DNA from: Lysobacter niastensis
GTDB taxonomy: Bacteria; Pseudomonadota; Gammaproteobacteria; Xanthomonadales; Xanthomonadaceae
Assembly: GCF_015453285.1 (NCBI RefSeq)
Contig: NZ_JADLZT010000006.1
Location: 326,395 to 390,394 of the forward strand
Direction: 5' to 3'
DNA length: 64,000 nt
Below are positions 16,517 through 25,310 of the stretch, piece by piece. The position numbers and the translations under genes are program-made. The notes beneath the pieces were generated by a model, which was not told where the DNA came from, searched no databases, and saw only the letters and a program-made list of their open reading frames with translations. Every line of letters starts with the position of its first letter. Position 1 is the stretch's first letter.

Positions 16517-19500
16517 TCACGTCGCGCGGTCTGGCGAGGCAGTAGACGAAGTTCGGGGCAACATGCGACCGAGCAAAAGACGGTACGCGGCCGGGATGAC
16601 GAGCATGGACAGCAACGGCGCGGTCACCATGCCGCCAAGCATCGGTGCGGCAATGCGCTGCATGATCTCAGACCCGGCGCCTGCACCGATGAACAGCGGG
16701 AACAGTCCGCCGAGGATAACAGCCACTGTCATGGCTTTCGGCCGCACACGCAGCACGGCACCCTCGCGGATCGCCGCTTCAAGCGTGGCGATGGTCGCGG
16801 GCTCGCCCATGGCTAGACGCCGCTCCCACGCCTGGCGCAAGTACAGCAGCATGATCACGCCAAACTCGGCGGCGACGCCGCCGAGCGCGATGAGGCCGAT
16901 CATCGTCGCGATCGACACCGCATGCCCCAGCATCCAGATCAGCCACAGCCCGCCGACCAGCGCCAGCGGCAGGCTCAGCAGGATGATGGCGACCTCACCG
17001 AAGCGGCGGAACACGAGCCAGATCAGCACGAAGATGATCACAAGGGCAGCCGGCACCACCCACTGCAAGCGCGCCACCGCACGTTGCAGGTACTCGTACT
17101 GACCCGACCAGGCGATGCCGTAACCCGACGGCAAGCGCACCTGCGCGGCGACGGCACTTCTCAGGTCGGCGACGACCGAGCCCAAGTCACGGCCGGCGAC
17201 GTCAACGTAGACGTAGCCCACCAGGCGGCCATTGTCGGACTTGAGCATCGGCGGTCCAGGGCTGAGCGACACGTCGGCCACTTGCCCCAGGGACAGCTGC
17301 ACACCACCAGGCGCAATCAAGGGTAATTGCTCCAGCGCCGCCAATGAGTCACGTTGCCCACGCGGGTAGCGCAACACGATTGGATACCGCTCGCGGCCCT
17401 CGATCGTTTCACCGATCGGATCGCCGCCGATGACGGTGGCAATCAATCGTTGCAGTTCTGCTTGGCTCAGGCCATAGCGTGCGGCGGCATCCTGGCGAAT
17501 GCGCACATCAACATAGCGGCCACCAGTCACGCGTTCGGCCAAGGCCGAACTCACGCCGGGCACGCCCTTGGCCACGCGCTCGACTTCACTGCTGAGTCTG
17601 TCGATGACGCCGATGTCCGGCCCTGATACCTTGATGCCGACGGGGCTCTTGATTCCGGTGGCGAGCATGTCGATGCGGTTGCGGATCGGCGGGACCCACA
17701 GATTCGTCAGGCCTGGCACCTTAACCGCGGCGTCGAGTTCGGCGCGCAGCTTGTCCGGCGTCATGCCAGGCCGCCATTGGTCGCGCGGCTTGAACGTCAC
17801 CGTGGTTTCGAACATCTCGATCGGTGCCGGATCTGTTGCCGTGTCGGCGCGACCGGCCTTGCCGAATACGTGCTCGACTTCTGGCACGGTCTTGATCATC
17901 CGGTCGGACAGCTGCAGCAACTGGCGCGCCTTGTCTGCCGACAGGCCGGGCAGGGCTGTGGGCATGTACAGCAGCGTGCCTTCATCCAGCGGAGGCATGA
18001 ACTCGCTGCCGATGCGGTTGTACGGGATCAGCGTCAGCACCAGTAGCACGCCGCTCAAGCCCAAGGTCAGCCGCGGGTGTCGCAGCACCCAGTCCAGCAC
18101 GGGGCGATAACCGGCGATCAGCACGCGATTGATCGGGTTCTCCTGCTCCGGACGAATGCGACCGCGGATCAGGTATCCCATCAGTACCGGGATCAGCGTC
18201 ACCGACAGGCCAGCGGCGGCAGCCATCGCATAGGTCTTGGTGTATGCCAGTGGCGCGAACAACCGGCCTTCCTGCGCCTGCAGCGCGAACACCGGAATAA
18301 ACGACAGCGTGATGACCAGCAGGCTTGCGAACAGCGCCGGCCCGACTTCGGCCGCGGACTCCGCCATCAACTGCCAGCGTGCCTCACCTTCTGGTTCATG
18401 GCCGTGCTCCTCGCGCCAGTGCTCCAGGTGCTTGTGTGCGTTCTCGATCATTACGACGGCCGCATCGACCATCGCGCCGATCGCGATGGCGATTCCGCCC
18501 AGCGACAGCAGGTTGGCGGTGATGCCCTGGTAGCGCATGACGATGAACGCCGCCAGCACACCCAGTGGCAGCGTGATCACCGCCACCAGGGCCGAGCGCA
18601 GGTGCCACAGGAACAGCGCGCAAACCAACGCCACGACCAGAAACTCCTCGCCGAGCTTGTGGGTGAGGTTGCGCACGGCCTCATGGATCAACTCGGAACG
18701 ATCGTAGACAGGCACGATCTCGACGCCTTTCGGCAGGCTGGATTGCAACTGCTTCAGCCTTGCCTTCACGTTCTCTATCGCGGTCAGCGCGTCCTTACCC
18801 GTGCGCAGCACGATCACGCCACCGGCAACTTCACCTTCGCCATCCAGCTCTGCGATACCGCGGCGGAAGGTGGGACCACGGGTGACCATGGCGACCTCGC
18901 CGAGCAGCACTGGGACACCGTCCACGGTGCTACCGATCGGTATCTGCTCGAACGCGGCCTGGCTACGCAGGTAGCCCTCGCTGCGCACCATCAGCTCGGC
19001 TTCGCCCTGTTCGATGACCGATCCGCTGGTAGCGCCATTGGCCGCATCGACAGCCTCGATCAGCTGCGCAACGGTGAGGCCACGGGCTGCGAGTGCGTGT
19101 GGATCAGGAACGATTTGCCAGGCGCGCACCGCACCGCCGACGCTAGCGACTTCGGCCACATCGGGGATGGTCTTGAGCTCGTAACGCAGGAACCAGTCCT
19201 GCAGCGCCCGCAACTGGCCGAGATCGTGCTGGCCGGTGCGGTCGACCAGTGCGTACTGGTAAATCCAGCCCAAGCCGGTCGCATCCGGGCCCAGCGCGGG
19301 ACTCACGCCCTGAGGCAGACGATCACGCACCTGGCTCAGGTACTCCAGCACACGTGAACGTGCCCAGTAGAGGTCAGTGGCGTCGTCAAAGAGGATGTAA
19401 ACGAAGGAGTCGCCGAAGAACGAGAAGCCTCTCACCGCCTTGACGCCTGGCACCGAAAGCATCGTCGTGGCCAGTGGATAGGTGACCTGGTCCTCGACGA

Positions 19501-19678
19501 TGCGCGGCGTCTGCCCTGGCCACTGTGTGCGGATGATCACCTGTGTGTCTGACAGGTCCGGCAGCGCGTCCAGCGGCGTATGGCGCACCGACCACAAACC
19601 GGCAACGGCGAGTAGCGCCGCCGCCATCAGCACCAGCATGCGGTTGGCGATGCAGGCGTGAATCAGGCGGGCGATCAT
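16517..19678 (-). CDS. cusA: CusA/CzcA-type heavy-metal RND efflux pump
   Basis: A 1053-residue inner-membrane proton-driven pump of the heavy-metal RND family, which forms a tripartite complex with CusB and CusC to export monovalent metals from the periplasm. The sequence shows twelve membrane helices in the RND pattern, the N-terminal HACIANRMLV...RHTPLDALPDLSDTQV, the heavy-metal signature MPPLDEGTLLYMPTALPGLS, and the proton-relay helix with GAMVDAAVVMIENAHKHLE. Methionines in the central cleft fit Cu+/Ag+ export better than Zn/Co/Cd, though subtype is an inference. Its ATG overlaps the cusB stop by four bases. It is the last gene of the cus operon. Confidence 0.93.
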   Translation of the reverse strand: MIARLIHACIANRMLVLMAAALLAVAGLWSVRHTPLDALPDLSDTQVIIRTQWPGQTPRIVEDQVTYPLATTMLSVPGVKAVRGFSFFGDSFVYILFDDATDLYWARSRVLEYLSQVRDRLPQGVSPALGPDATGLGWIYQYALVDRTGQHDLGQLRALQDWFLRYELKTIPDVAEVASVGGAVRAWQIVPDPHALAARGLTVAQLIEAVDAANGATSGSVIEQGEAELMVRSEGYLRSQAAFEQIPIGSTVDGVPVLLGEVAMVTRGPTFRRGIAELDGEGEVAGGVIVLRTGKDALTAIENVKARLKQLQSSLPKGVEIVPVYDRSELIHEAVRNLTHKLGEEFLVVALVCALFLWHLRSALVAVITLPLGVLAAFIVMRYQGITANLLSLGGIAIAIGAMVDAAVVMIENAHKHLEHWREEHGHEPEGEARWQLMAESAAEVGPALFASLLVITLSFIPVFALQAQEGRLFAPLAYTKTYAMAAAAGLSVTLIPVLMGYLIRGRIRPEQENPINRVLIAGYRPVLDWVLRHPRLTLGLSGVLLVLTLIPYNRIGSEFMPPLDEGTLLYMPTALPGLSADKARQLLQLSDRMIKTVPEVEHVFGKAGRADTATDPAPIEMFETTVTFKPRDQWRPGMTPDKLRAELDAAVKVPGLTNLWVPPIRNRIDMLATGIKSPVGIKVSGPDIGVIDRLSSEVERVAKGVPGVSSALAERVTGGRYVDVRIRQDAAARYGLSQAELQRLIATVIGGDPIGETIEGRERYPIVLRYPRGQRDSLAALEQLPLIAPGGVQLSLGQVADVSLSPGPPMLKSDNGRLVGYVYVDVAGRDLGSVVADLRSAVAAQVRLPSGYGIAWSGQYEYLQRAVARLQWVVPAALVIIFVLIWLVFRRFGEVAIILLSLPLALVGGLWLIWMLGHAVSIATMIGLIALGGVAAEFGVIMLLYLRQAWERRLAMGEPATIATLEAAIREGAVLRVRPKAMTVAVILGGLFPLFIGAGAGSEIMQRIAAPMLGGMVTAPLLSMLVIPAAYRLLLGRMLPRTSSTASPDRAT

Positions 19679-21168
19679 GGCCGGACCTCCTGGCCGCCAC
19701 CCAGCTTCACGTCACTAACGTTGCAATCAGGATCCGCGCCAGGTGCGAATTTGGGCACCAGTTGCATGTCCATGAAGGGCGACTTGCCGGGCTTGTCGAA
19801 GTGCTGGTCCGGCTTCATAGGGTCGTACCAGTACTGCACGGGGCACAAGCGCGGTTTGGAACCTGCAGTAGGCTTCGCCGGCGTCGATGCCTGGCTGGGT
19901 TTCGACGCGCCGTCCGGCGACGAAGCTTGCTTGGGTGGTGCCGGCAGCACGCCTTCGGGCGGACCTAGACGCTCCAGAGCGCCCGACAGGCTGGCCTCGG
20001 AGTCGATCAGGAATTGGCCGGACACCACCACGCGTTCGCCACCCTTGAGTCCTGCAAGGACCTCAGTGCGGCCGTCGCTGCTGCGGCCCATACGTACGCG
20101 CACCGGACGGAAGCCACCGTCGGCGTCCTGCACGATCACGCGACTGTCTGCACCGGTCGCGATCAGTGCCTCGGTAGGTACCAGCGTCACCGCCGTACCT
20201 GCCTGAGGTTGGAGCGTCACTTCGGCGAACATACCGGGCGCCAGCACGCCGTCGGGATTACGCAGCACGATGCGCGCCCGCTGCGTGCGGCTGGCCACAT
20301 CGATCTGCGGCAACAGCGCTTCAACTTCGCCGGCGAACGTCTGGTCCGGCACGGCGCTGACGACGGCTTCCACCGGTGTACCGGTGCGCAGGGACATGGC
20401 ACTGGCTTGCGGAATCGCCGCTTCCAGCCATAGCGTTTCGGTGCCATTGATGCGGAACAATGGCGTGCCCGGCACCACCGCTTGGCCTTCGCGCGCGAGT
20501 ACTTCGGTGACGATGCCGTGGCTGGGCGCGCTCAGCGTCACGCTTCCGTCCCGTGCCATGCCATCGGGAACGCCCAGCACGCGCAGACGCTGTTGGGCGG
20601 CCGACTGCAGTTCACGCGCAGAGGTCGACTGGGCCTGCCGTAACACCTGCGCCTCGGCCAACGCGCTGCTCCAGCTCGGCGCCAGCAGTGAAGCCAGCGG
20701 CTGACCGCGGTGTACTGTCGTGTAAGGAGCCTTCACCTGCACCCGGCTCACGACCCCTTCAACGCGGGAGCTGACCAGGGATTCCTGGCGTAGATCCCAG
20801 GTCAGCGTGCCCGGCACGCGCACCGTGGACGTTAGATGTCCGACTTCGACTTGTGCAGTGCGTATGCCCACGTTCTGCTGCAGCTCCGACGAGATTCGCA
20901 TGCCGCCGCTGGCGACCTCATCGGCGTACTTCGGCAGCAGTTGCATGTCCATGAAAGGCGACTTGCCGGGCTTGTCGAAGTGCTGTTCCGGCGCCATCGG
21001 GTCGTACCAGTACAGGACTGGGCGTTCGGTGCCCGGCGCTGACGAAGCCGCTCTCTCCATGTCATGGCCGGCATGGCGCTGTGCCCACCAGTAACCGCCG
21101 CCGAGGCCGATAGCCAGCAACACTAGGGCGGCACCCACCATCGTCAAACGGGTCATCGTAGGAGTCAT
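19675..21168 (-). CDS. cusB: CusB-type RND periplasmic adaptor with two heavy-metal-binding domains
   Basis: A 497-residue membrane-fusion protein linking CusA and CusC. An N-terminal anchor (residues 9-28) leads to a heavy-metal-binding domain (about 53-81, YWYDPMAPEQHFDKPGKSPF and on), then the hairpin, lipoyl and beta-barrel domains. Unusually, a second almost identical metal-binding domain is at the C-terminus (about 446-474, YWYDPMKPDQHFDKPGKSPF and on), after a Pro/Ser/Lys linker. The domain binds Cu+/Ag+ in SilB-type adaptors. The chosen ATG overlaps the cusC stop by four bases; earlier in-frame codons are antisense-like to cusC and lack the family pattern. Confidence 0.92.
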   Translation of the reverse strand: MTPTMTRLTMVGAALVLLAIGLGGGYWWAQRHAGHDMERAASSAPGTERPVLYWYDPMAPEQHFDKPGKSPFMDMQLLPKYADEVASGGMRISSELQQNVGIRTAQVEVGHLTSTVRVPGTLTWDLRQESLVSSRVEGVVSRVQVKAPYTTVHRGQPLASLLAPSWSSALAEAQVLRQAQSTSARELQSAAQQRLRVLGVPDGMARDGSVTLSAPSHGIVTEVLAREGQAVVPGTPLFRINGTETLWLEAAIPQASAMSLRTGTPVEAVVSAVPDQTFAGEVEALLPQIDVASRTQRARIVLRNPDGVLAPGMFAEVTLQPQAGTAVTLVPTEALIATGADSRVIVQDADGGFRPVRVRMGRSSDGRTEVLAGLKGGERVVVSGQFLIDSEASLSGALERLGPPEGVLPAPPKQASSPDGASKPSQASTPAKPTAGSKPRLCPVQYWYDPMKPDQHFDKPGKSPFMDMQLVPKFAPGADPDCNVSDVKLGGGQEVRP

Positions 21169-22472
21169 GGCGCGGTCTCCTTCTCGGGCAGCAGATAGGC
21201 CAGGGCCGCCCAGGCGCGGCCGAGTTCGCCCAGACGGCGGGCGTGTTCGATGTGCAGTTCGATTTCGTCGCGGCGTGCTTCCAGCCACGGCTGCAGGTCG
21301 CCGCCCCCGGAGTAGGCGGCGAGCGCTGCCTTCGCTCGATCCCTGGCCAGCGGGAGCGTTTCGCTTTCCTGACGGGTGACCTGGCGCTGCAATCCCTGCC
21401 ATTCGGCCAACGCCCGGCGCACGACTTCGATCTGGGCGCGCCGGGCGTCTTCGTGCTCGGCGGCCACGGCATCGCGCTCGGCGCGGCGTGCCGCCACGCC
21501 CCGGTCCTGCCGATTGCGCGGAAACAGCGGCAGGTCGATGGCGACCTCGACCATCAGCATGTCGCTGCGCGACATGCCATCCGGCGCCCGGTCGCGCTGC
21601 CCGTAGGTCACATCCAGGCTCCAGTCCGGCCGCTTCTCGGCAATGGCCGCGTCGACTTCCGCCTCGGCCAAAGCCTCGCGCGAGAGCCACGGCAACAGCG
21701 GTCCCTGGCGGTCGATGGAAGTCATCAACGCGGCCGGCGCATAGGGTAGTTCTGTCAATGTCCGCGGCGCGCCCTCGGCAAGCAGGTCCGTGGGCTCAGT
21801 CCCCAGCCATCGCGCTAGACCGGCACGAGCCGCCTCCAGTGCGGCTTCGGCGGCATCGATCCGGTTCTCCAGTTCGAGGGTCGCCGCCTGCGTAGCCAAG
21901 GTGTCGGTCACTGTGCCGCTACCCCCTGCCAGCCGCGCCTTGGCGGTGCGGACGGCAACGCTGGCTGGCTCCCGCAGGGCCTGCAGTGCAGCGACCTCGC
22001 GCTGCGCGGCCCACAGGGCGATCCATGCGGCGGCGGCGCCTTGCCGAACCGCCAACTGTTCGGCCGTCGACAGGGCTTCGACTTGCTCGATGCCGCGATC
22101 GGCTACGGCCTGGCGCGCTCGACGCTTGGCGCGAGCCGGGAATTCCTGCATCACGCCGATCTGCTTCATGGTCATGTCGTCGACGCGGAAGTCGAATGCA
22201 TCGGCGCCGGTGACCGGCCAGTTGGCGATGCCAGCCGTCAGTCGTGGGTCGGGCAGGGCGGCGGCACGTACCGCTTCCTCGCGCGCCGCGAGGGTTTGCG
22301 ATCGACGTGCCTCAAGGGCCGGAGCGCGCTCGACGGCGAGGCGAACAGCGTCATCAAAGGACTGTCCGACTGGCGCGGACCAGGCGCAGACGGGGGCGAG
22401 GCCGAGGGCAAGCACTAGTGTCGCCAAACGGCCCAGCGTGCGCCAAGGGCGCAGTAGGTAATCGTGAAACAT
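21165..22472 (-). CDS. cusC: TolC-family outer membrane channel of the cus system
   Basis: A 435-residue outer membrane factor with a signal peptide (residues about 10-32, LATLVLALGLAPVCAWSA) and two TolC-like repeats rich in Ala, Leu, Glu and Arg that form the long helical barrel. Motifs such as SFDDAVRLAVERAPALEARR at the start and LPLFPRNRQDRGVAARRAE in the second half are typical of CusC/CzcC proteins. The ATG has GGAGG four bases before it. It overlaps cusB by four bases and follows the small secreted Cys protein by 71 bases, so the order is small protein, cusC, cusB, cusA. Confidence 0.88.
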   Translation of the reverse strand: MFHDYLLRPWRTLGRLATLVLALGLAPVCAWSAPVGQSFDDAVRLAVERAPALEARRSQTLAAREEAVRAAALPDPRLTAGIANWPVTGADAFDFRVDDMTMKQIGVMQEFPARAKRRARQAVADRGIEQVEALSTAEQLAVRQGAAAAWIALWAAQREVAALQALREPASVAVRTAKARLAGGSGTVTDTLATQAATLELENRIDAAEAALEAARAGLARWLGTEPTDLLAEGAPRTLTELPYAPAALMTSIDRQGPLLPWLSREALAEAEVDAAIAEKRPDWSLDVTYGQRDRAPDGMSRSDMLMVEVAIDLPLFPRNRQDRGVAARRAERDAVAAEHEDARRAQIEVVRRALAEWQGLQRQVTRQESETLPLARDRAKAALAAYSGGGDLQPWLEARRDEIELHIEHARRLGELGRAWAALAYLLPEKETAP

Positions 22473-22543
22473 GAGACCTCCAAGCACGCAACGACGAGCG
22501 CGCCGCCGGGATCGGCGGCGCGAAGTTTGGGTCACGGCGGGGT

Positions 22544-22939
22544 CTAGATCTGCAGGCTACAGAATCGCTGCGCGGGGGGCGGGTCGGACCGGCAGGTCGG
22601 AACGTTCTTGTAGTGCTGGGCTTGCACCGGCAGCAGCAACGCTTCCGCTACGGCTAAGTGCAGCGGTGGCAAGGCCTGTGGCGATACCTGGGGGACCTTG
22701 AGGTCGAGATTGGCAACGTCATCGCGAAGGCAATGCTGTTGGCATAGTGCCGGCGCGTCAGGGTCGGGCATCTGCATCCCCTCACAGCCGGTCATCACTA
22801 TTGGTGTCGTTTCTAACCTAACCAAGTCGGGACATGTGTAACCGGCCAAGGCTGCCTGCTGGAACAACAAAGCCAACAACGCAAGCGCGGCTAACCGCAA
22901 GCGCCACCGCTGCCCTCTGAGCGTCGCGAATGCCTTCAC
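22544..22939 (-). CDS. Small secreted Cys-rich protein of the cus operon
   Basis: A 131-residue protein with a signal peptide (LRLAALALLALLFQQAALAG, about residues 14-33) followed by a periplasmic part holding six to seven cysteines (TCPD, GCEG, LCQQHC, TCRS, FCSL). The C-x-x-H-C group and Met-rich CEGMQMPD suggest soft-metal binding. It resembles the broken protein at 14255-14574. Translation probably begins at GTG, preceded by GAGGTGG. As the first gene before cusCBA, a role as periplasmic copper/silver binder or sensor is likely, but I know no assigned function. Confidence 0.72.
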   Translation of the reverse strand: MKAFATLRGQRWRLRLAALALLALLFQQAALAGYTCPDLVRLETTPIVMTGCEGMQMPDPDAPALCQQHCLRDDVANLDLKVPQVSPQALPPLHLAVAEALLLPVQAQHYKNVPTCRSDPPPAQRFCSLQI

Positions 22940-23042
22940 CGAGATACCACCTCATCGCAGAGTCGCCTCTGGCGTAAGCAATGGAAGTGGGCAGGGGGGG
23001 AGCGCATTACCAAAGAGTCTAGTGGTGTTTCCTGCGTCAGGT

Positions 23043-23056
23043 TTGACCCAAATCAA
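23043..23056. promoter_or_regulatory. ANR/FNR-like box upstream of the cus operon
   Basis: TTGACCCAAATCAA differs from TTGAT-N4-ATCAA at one base. For leftward transcription a TAGACT -10 (23021-23016) places the start near 23010, about 40 bases from the box centre, close to the class II distance. It lies 104 bases before the GTG of the small secreted protein. Confidence 0.55.
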
Positions 23057-23174
23057 GAGCGCGGGGGCGGTGCGGTAGGGCGATACTAACGCGGCCACTA
23101 TAAGGACGACGCGAGATCGCGCTGTCATCGGTCACGTCGTCGCCCCGCTGGCGCAGGCCAGGCGCCGGCTTCGC

Positions 23175-24068
23175 TCAATCGAGATGGAGGCTTGCTCCCA
23201 GATGCGCATAGACCGCCGCCACCCGCCGCAGATGCCGCGCCTGCGGATGGGTGAGCAGCCACAGGTCGGTCTGCGCGTCGTCGAGGGCTTCGCCGAGCTG
23301 GAGCAGGCCGCTCATTTCGCGGGCGAGGAACAGTGGCAGCACGCCGACGCCGAGCCCAAGCTGCACCAGGTGCGCGACGGTGAGGATGCTGGAGACGCGA
23401 TAGGCCGGCTGCACCCGTGGGAACGCTTTGCGCCGCCACAGCACCGACGGATGCTCGGGCAGCGCGTCGTCGGGCGCGACCCACGCCGGTGCGGCGCGTT
23501 CGAGGTCGTCCGGCGTGTGCAGCCCGGACGAGGCCGCGGCGAACAGGGCGACCCGGATCGGTCCGAGCCTGCGCCCGACCAGGTGCGTGGGCGGGTGCTT
23601 GGTTGCGCGCACCGCGATATCGGCGTCGCGACGGGTCAGGCTGGCCAGTTCGTTGCCGGTGTGCAGTTCGAACTCGAGCAAGTGGTGCGCTTCGCGCAGG
23701 CGCGCCAGCGACGGCGCCACCAGGCCGTGCAAGATGGTGTCGGTGGTGGTGATACGGACCGTGCCGGAGACGCTGCCCGGCTGCTGCCGCACAGCGGCGC
23801 GCGAGGCTTCGAGGGCGGCTTCGACGTGTTCGGCCTGTTCGGCCAACAGGCTGGCCAGCTCATTCGGCTCGTAGCCGTTGCGGCCGCGCATGAACAACGC
23901 TGCGCCGAGACCGCGCTCGATCCGCTGCAGGCTGCGGAACACCGTCGAGGCGTTGAGGCCGAGGCGTTCGCCGGCGCTGGCAAGCGTGCCGGTGCGAACC
24001 AGCGCGAGGACGACCTCGAGGTCGGCGGCGCTGAGGCTGTATTGCGACAGCGCAATGCGACTTTGCAT
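23175..24068 (-). CDS. LysR-family transcriptional regulator
   Basis: A 297-residue LysR protein. The N-terminal winged helix-turn-helix is clear (LSAADLEVVLALVRTGTLAS, then GLNASTVFRSLQRIERGLGA), followed by a substrate-binding domain with VRITTTDTI at residue 90 or so and the usual two Rossmann-like lobes. Unlike most members it aligns best with the YafC/ArgP-like style having short N-terminus. The start ATG gives a nine-residue lead before the HTH. It is divergent from doxX with only 67 bases between start codons; an ATTCCAGTTG...GTTGCAAT motif there could be its operator, implying control of the doxX-gst-decarboxylase-phzF operon. The inducer is unknown. Confidence 0.88.
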   Translation of the reverse strand: MQSRIALSQYSLSAADLEVVLALVRTGTLASAGERLGLNASTVFRSLQRIERGLGAALFMRGRNGYEPNELASLLAEQAEHVEAALEASRAAVRQQPGSVSGTVRITTTDTILHGLVAPSLARLREAHHLLEFELHTGNELASLTRRDADIAVRATKHPPTHLVGRRLGPIRVALFAAASSGLHTPDDLERAAPAWVAPDDALPEHPSVLWRRKAFPRVQPAYRVSSILTVAHLVQLGLGVGVLPLFLAREMSGLLQLGEALDDAQTDLWLLTHPQARHLRRVAAVYAHLGASLHLD

Positions 24069-24135
24069 GGAGGCATATTCCAGTTGCGGCGTTGCAATCC
24101 TAGATTGGTCCCACCAGCCCCACAAGGTCGCCGCC

Positions 24136-24570
24136 ATGAACCCGTCCTCGCCAGCCCATCCGCTCTCGTCCGGCGCTTCGCCATGGGCCGCCGCCGTCCT
24201 GCGCGTCGCTCTTGGCGCCATGTACTTAGCGCACGCTCTGTTGAAACTGCTCGTATTCACCTTGCCTGGCACCGCGCTCTTCTTTGAGGGCGTCGGCCTA
24301 CCGGGGCCCCTGGCGTACGCGGTATTCGCCGCCGAGTTGGCCGGCGGCATCGCCCTGGTGCTCGGCCTATACGCGCGTCAAGCGGCCTTGGCTCTGGTGC
24401 CGGTCCTGCTCGGGGCGGTCTGGGTGCATTGGCCCAATGGCTGGGTCTTCAGCGCCGACGGCGGCGGTTGGGAATACCCGCTGTTCCTGGCAGTGGCGTC
24501 GTTGGTCCTATGGCTGCTAGGCGACGGGGTTCTAGCCCTGCGCGTGGCCGCGCCCAGGCACCCACGCTGA
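24136..24570 (+). CDS. DoxX family membrane protein
   Basis: A 144-residue protein with four membrane helices. The pattern LRVALGAMYLAHALLKLLVF in helix one, then GPLAYAVFAAELAGGIALVLGL and a last helix near the C-terminus, is that of DoxX/DUF417-type proteins. Family members are linked to quinone- or thiol-dependent redox in some organisms; here no catalytic residues can be named. It is the first gene of an operon, ten bases before a glutathione S-transferase gene, and is divergent from a LysR gene that probably controls it. Confidence 0.82.
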   Translation: MNPSSPAHPLSSGASPWAAAVLRVALGAMYLAHALLKLLVFTLPGTALFFEGVGLPGPLAYAVFAAELAGGIALVLGLYARQAALALVPVLLGAVWVHWPNGWVFSADGGGWEYPLFLAVASLVLWLLGDGVLALRVAAPRHPR

Positions 24571-24580
24571 GGCCGCCGCC

Positions 24581-25267
24581 ATGTCTCGTCACATCCTGGT
24601 CAGTCACGTCCTATGCCCCTACGTGCAACGCGCCGCGATCGTGCTGGACGAAAAGTGCATCGACTTCGAGCGCCGCGACATCGACCTGTCGGCCAAGCCG
24701 GACTGGTTCCTGGCGTTATCGCCGACCGGCAAGACCCCGTTGCTGCTGGTCAATGGCACGCCGATCTTCGAATCCTCGGTGATCTGCGAATATCTGGACG
24801 ACACGCAGGCCCCGCGACTGCACCCGGATGATCCGCTGCAGCGTGCCCGCCACCGCGCCTGGATGGAGTTCGCGTCGTCGCTGTTGTCCGCGATCGCGGC
24901 GCTGTACTCGGCCGCCGACGAAGCGGCGTTGGCTCGCGCCGCGCAGGCCGTGCGCCGACAACTCGAACAGATCGAACGCGCGCTCGGCGACCGCCCGTAT
25001 TTCGCCGGCGAACGCTTCTCGATCGTCGATGCGGCGTTCGCTCCGGCACTGCGCTACTTCGAGGTCATTGACGAAGGCGACCGGTTCGCCTTCTTTCTCG
25101 ATCTGCCGAAGCTCGCCTCTTGGCGCGCACGGCTCGCCGAACGGCGGTCGGTGCGGCGCGCCGTATCGCCCGATTACCGCGAGCACTTGCGGGCATTCGT
25201 GCTGAAGCGGGGTGGCGCGCTGGGCGCGCGCCTGGCGGACTCCGTCCGCGACCTTGCCATTCCCTGA
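24581..25267 (+). CDS. Glutathione S-transferase family protein
   Basis: A 228-residue cytosolic protein with the thioredoxin-fold N-domain and all-helical C-domain of glutathione transferases. The likely catalytic cysteine is C12 in LCPYVQRAAI, as in omega- and beta-class enzymes that reduce mixed disulfides rather than conjugate. The cis-proline and glutathione contacts appear in GKTPLLLVNGTPIFESSVIC and EYLDD. The C-domain has the conserved FSIVDAAFAPALRYF. It follows doxX by ten bases. Substrate is unknown; position beside a decarboxylase and PhzF suggests detoxification or small-molecule metabolism. Confidence 0.88.
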   Translation: MSRHILVSHVLCPYVQRAAIVLDEKCIDFERRDIDLSAKPDWFLALSPTGKTPLLLVNGTPIFESSVICEYLDDTQAPRLHPDDPLQRARHRAWMEFASSLLSAIAALYSAADEAALARAAQAVRRQLEQIERALGDRPYFAGERFSIVDAAFAPALRYFEVIDEGDRFAFFLDLPKLASWRARLAERRSVRRAVSPDYREHLRAFVLKRGGALGARLADSVRDLAIP

Positions 25268-25310
25268 AAACCAATCACGCGGCTCCGCGTACCACAGAGG
25301 CCACCCCACC

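Noticed and set aside
18077..19357. A 426-codon open frame on the plus strand inside cusA
   Set aside because: It is the antisense of a strongly conserved RND pump in a GC-rich genome, is full of Gln/His/Arg, and has no family pattern.
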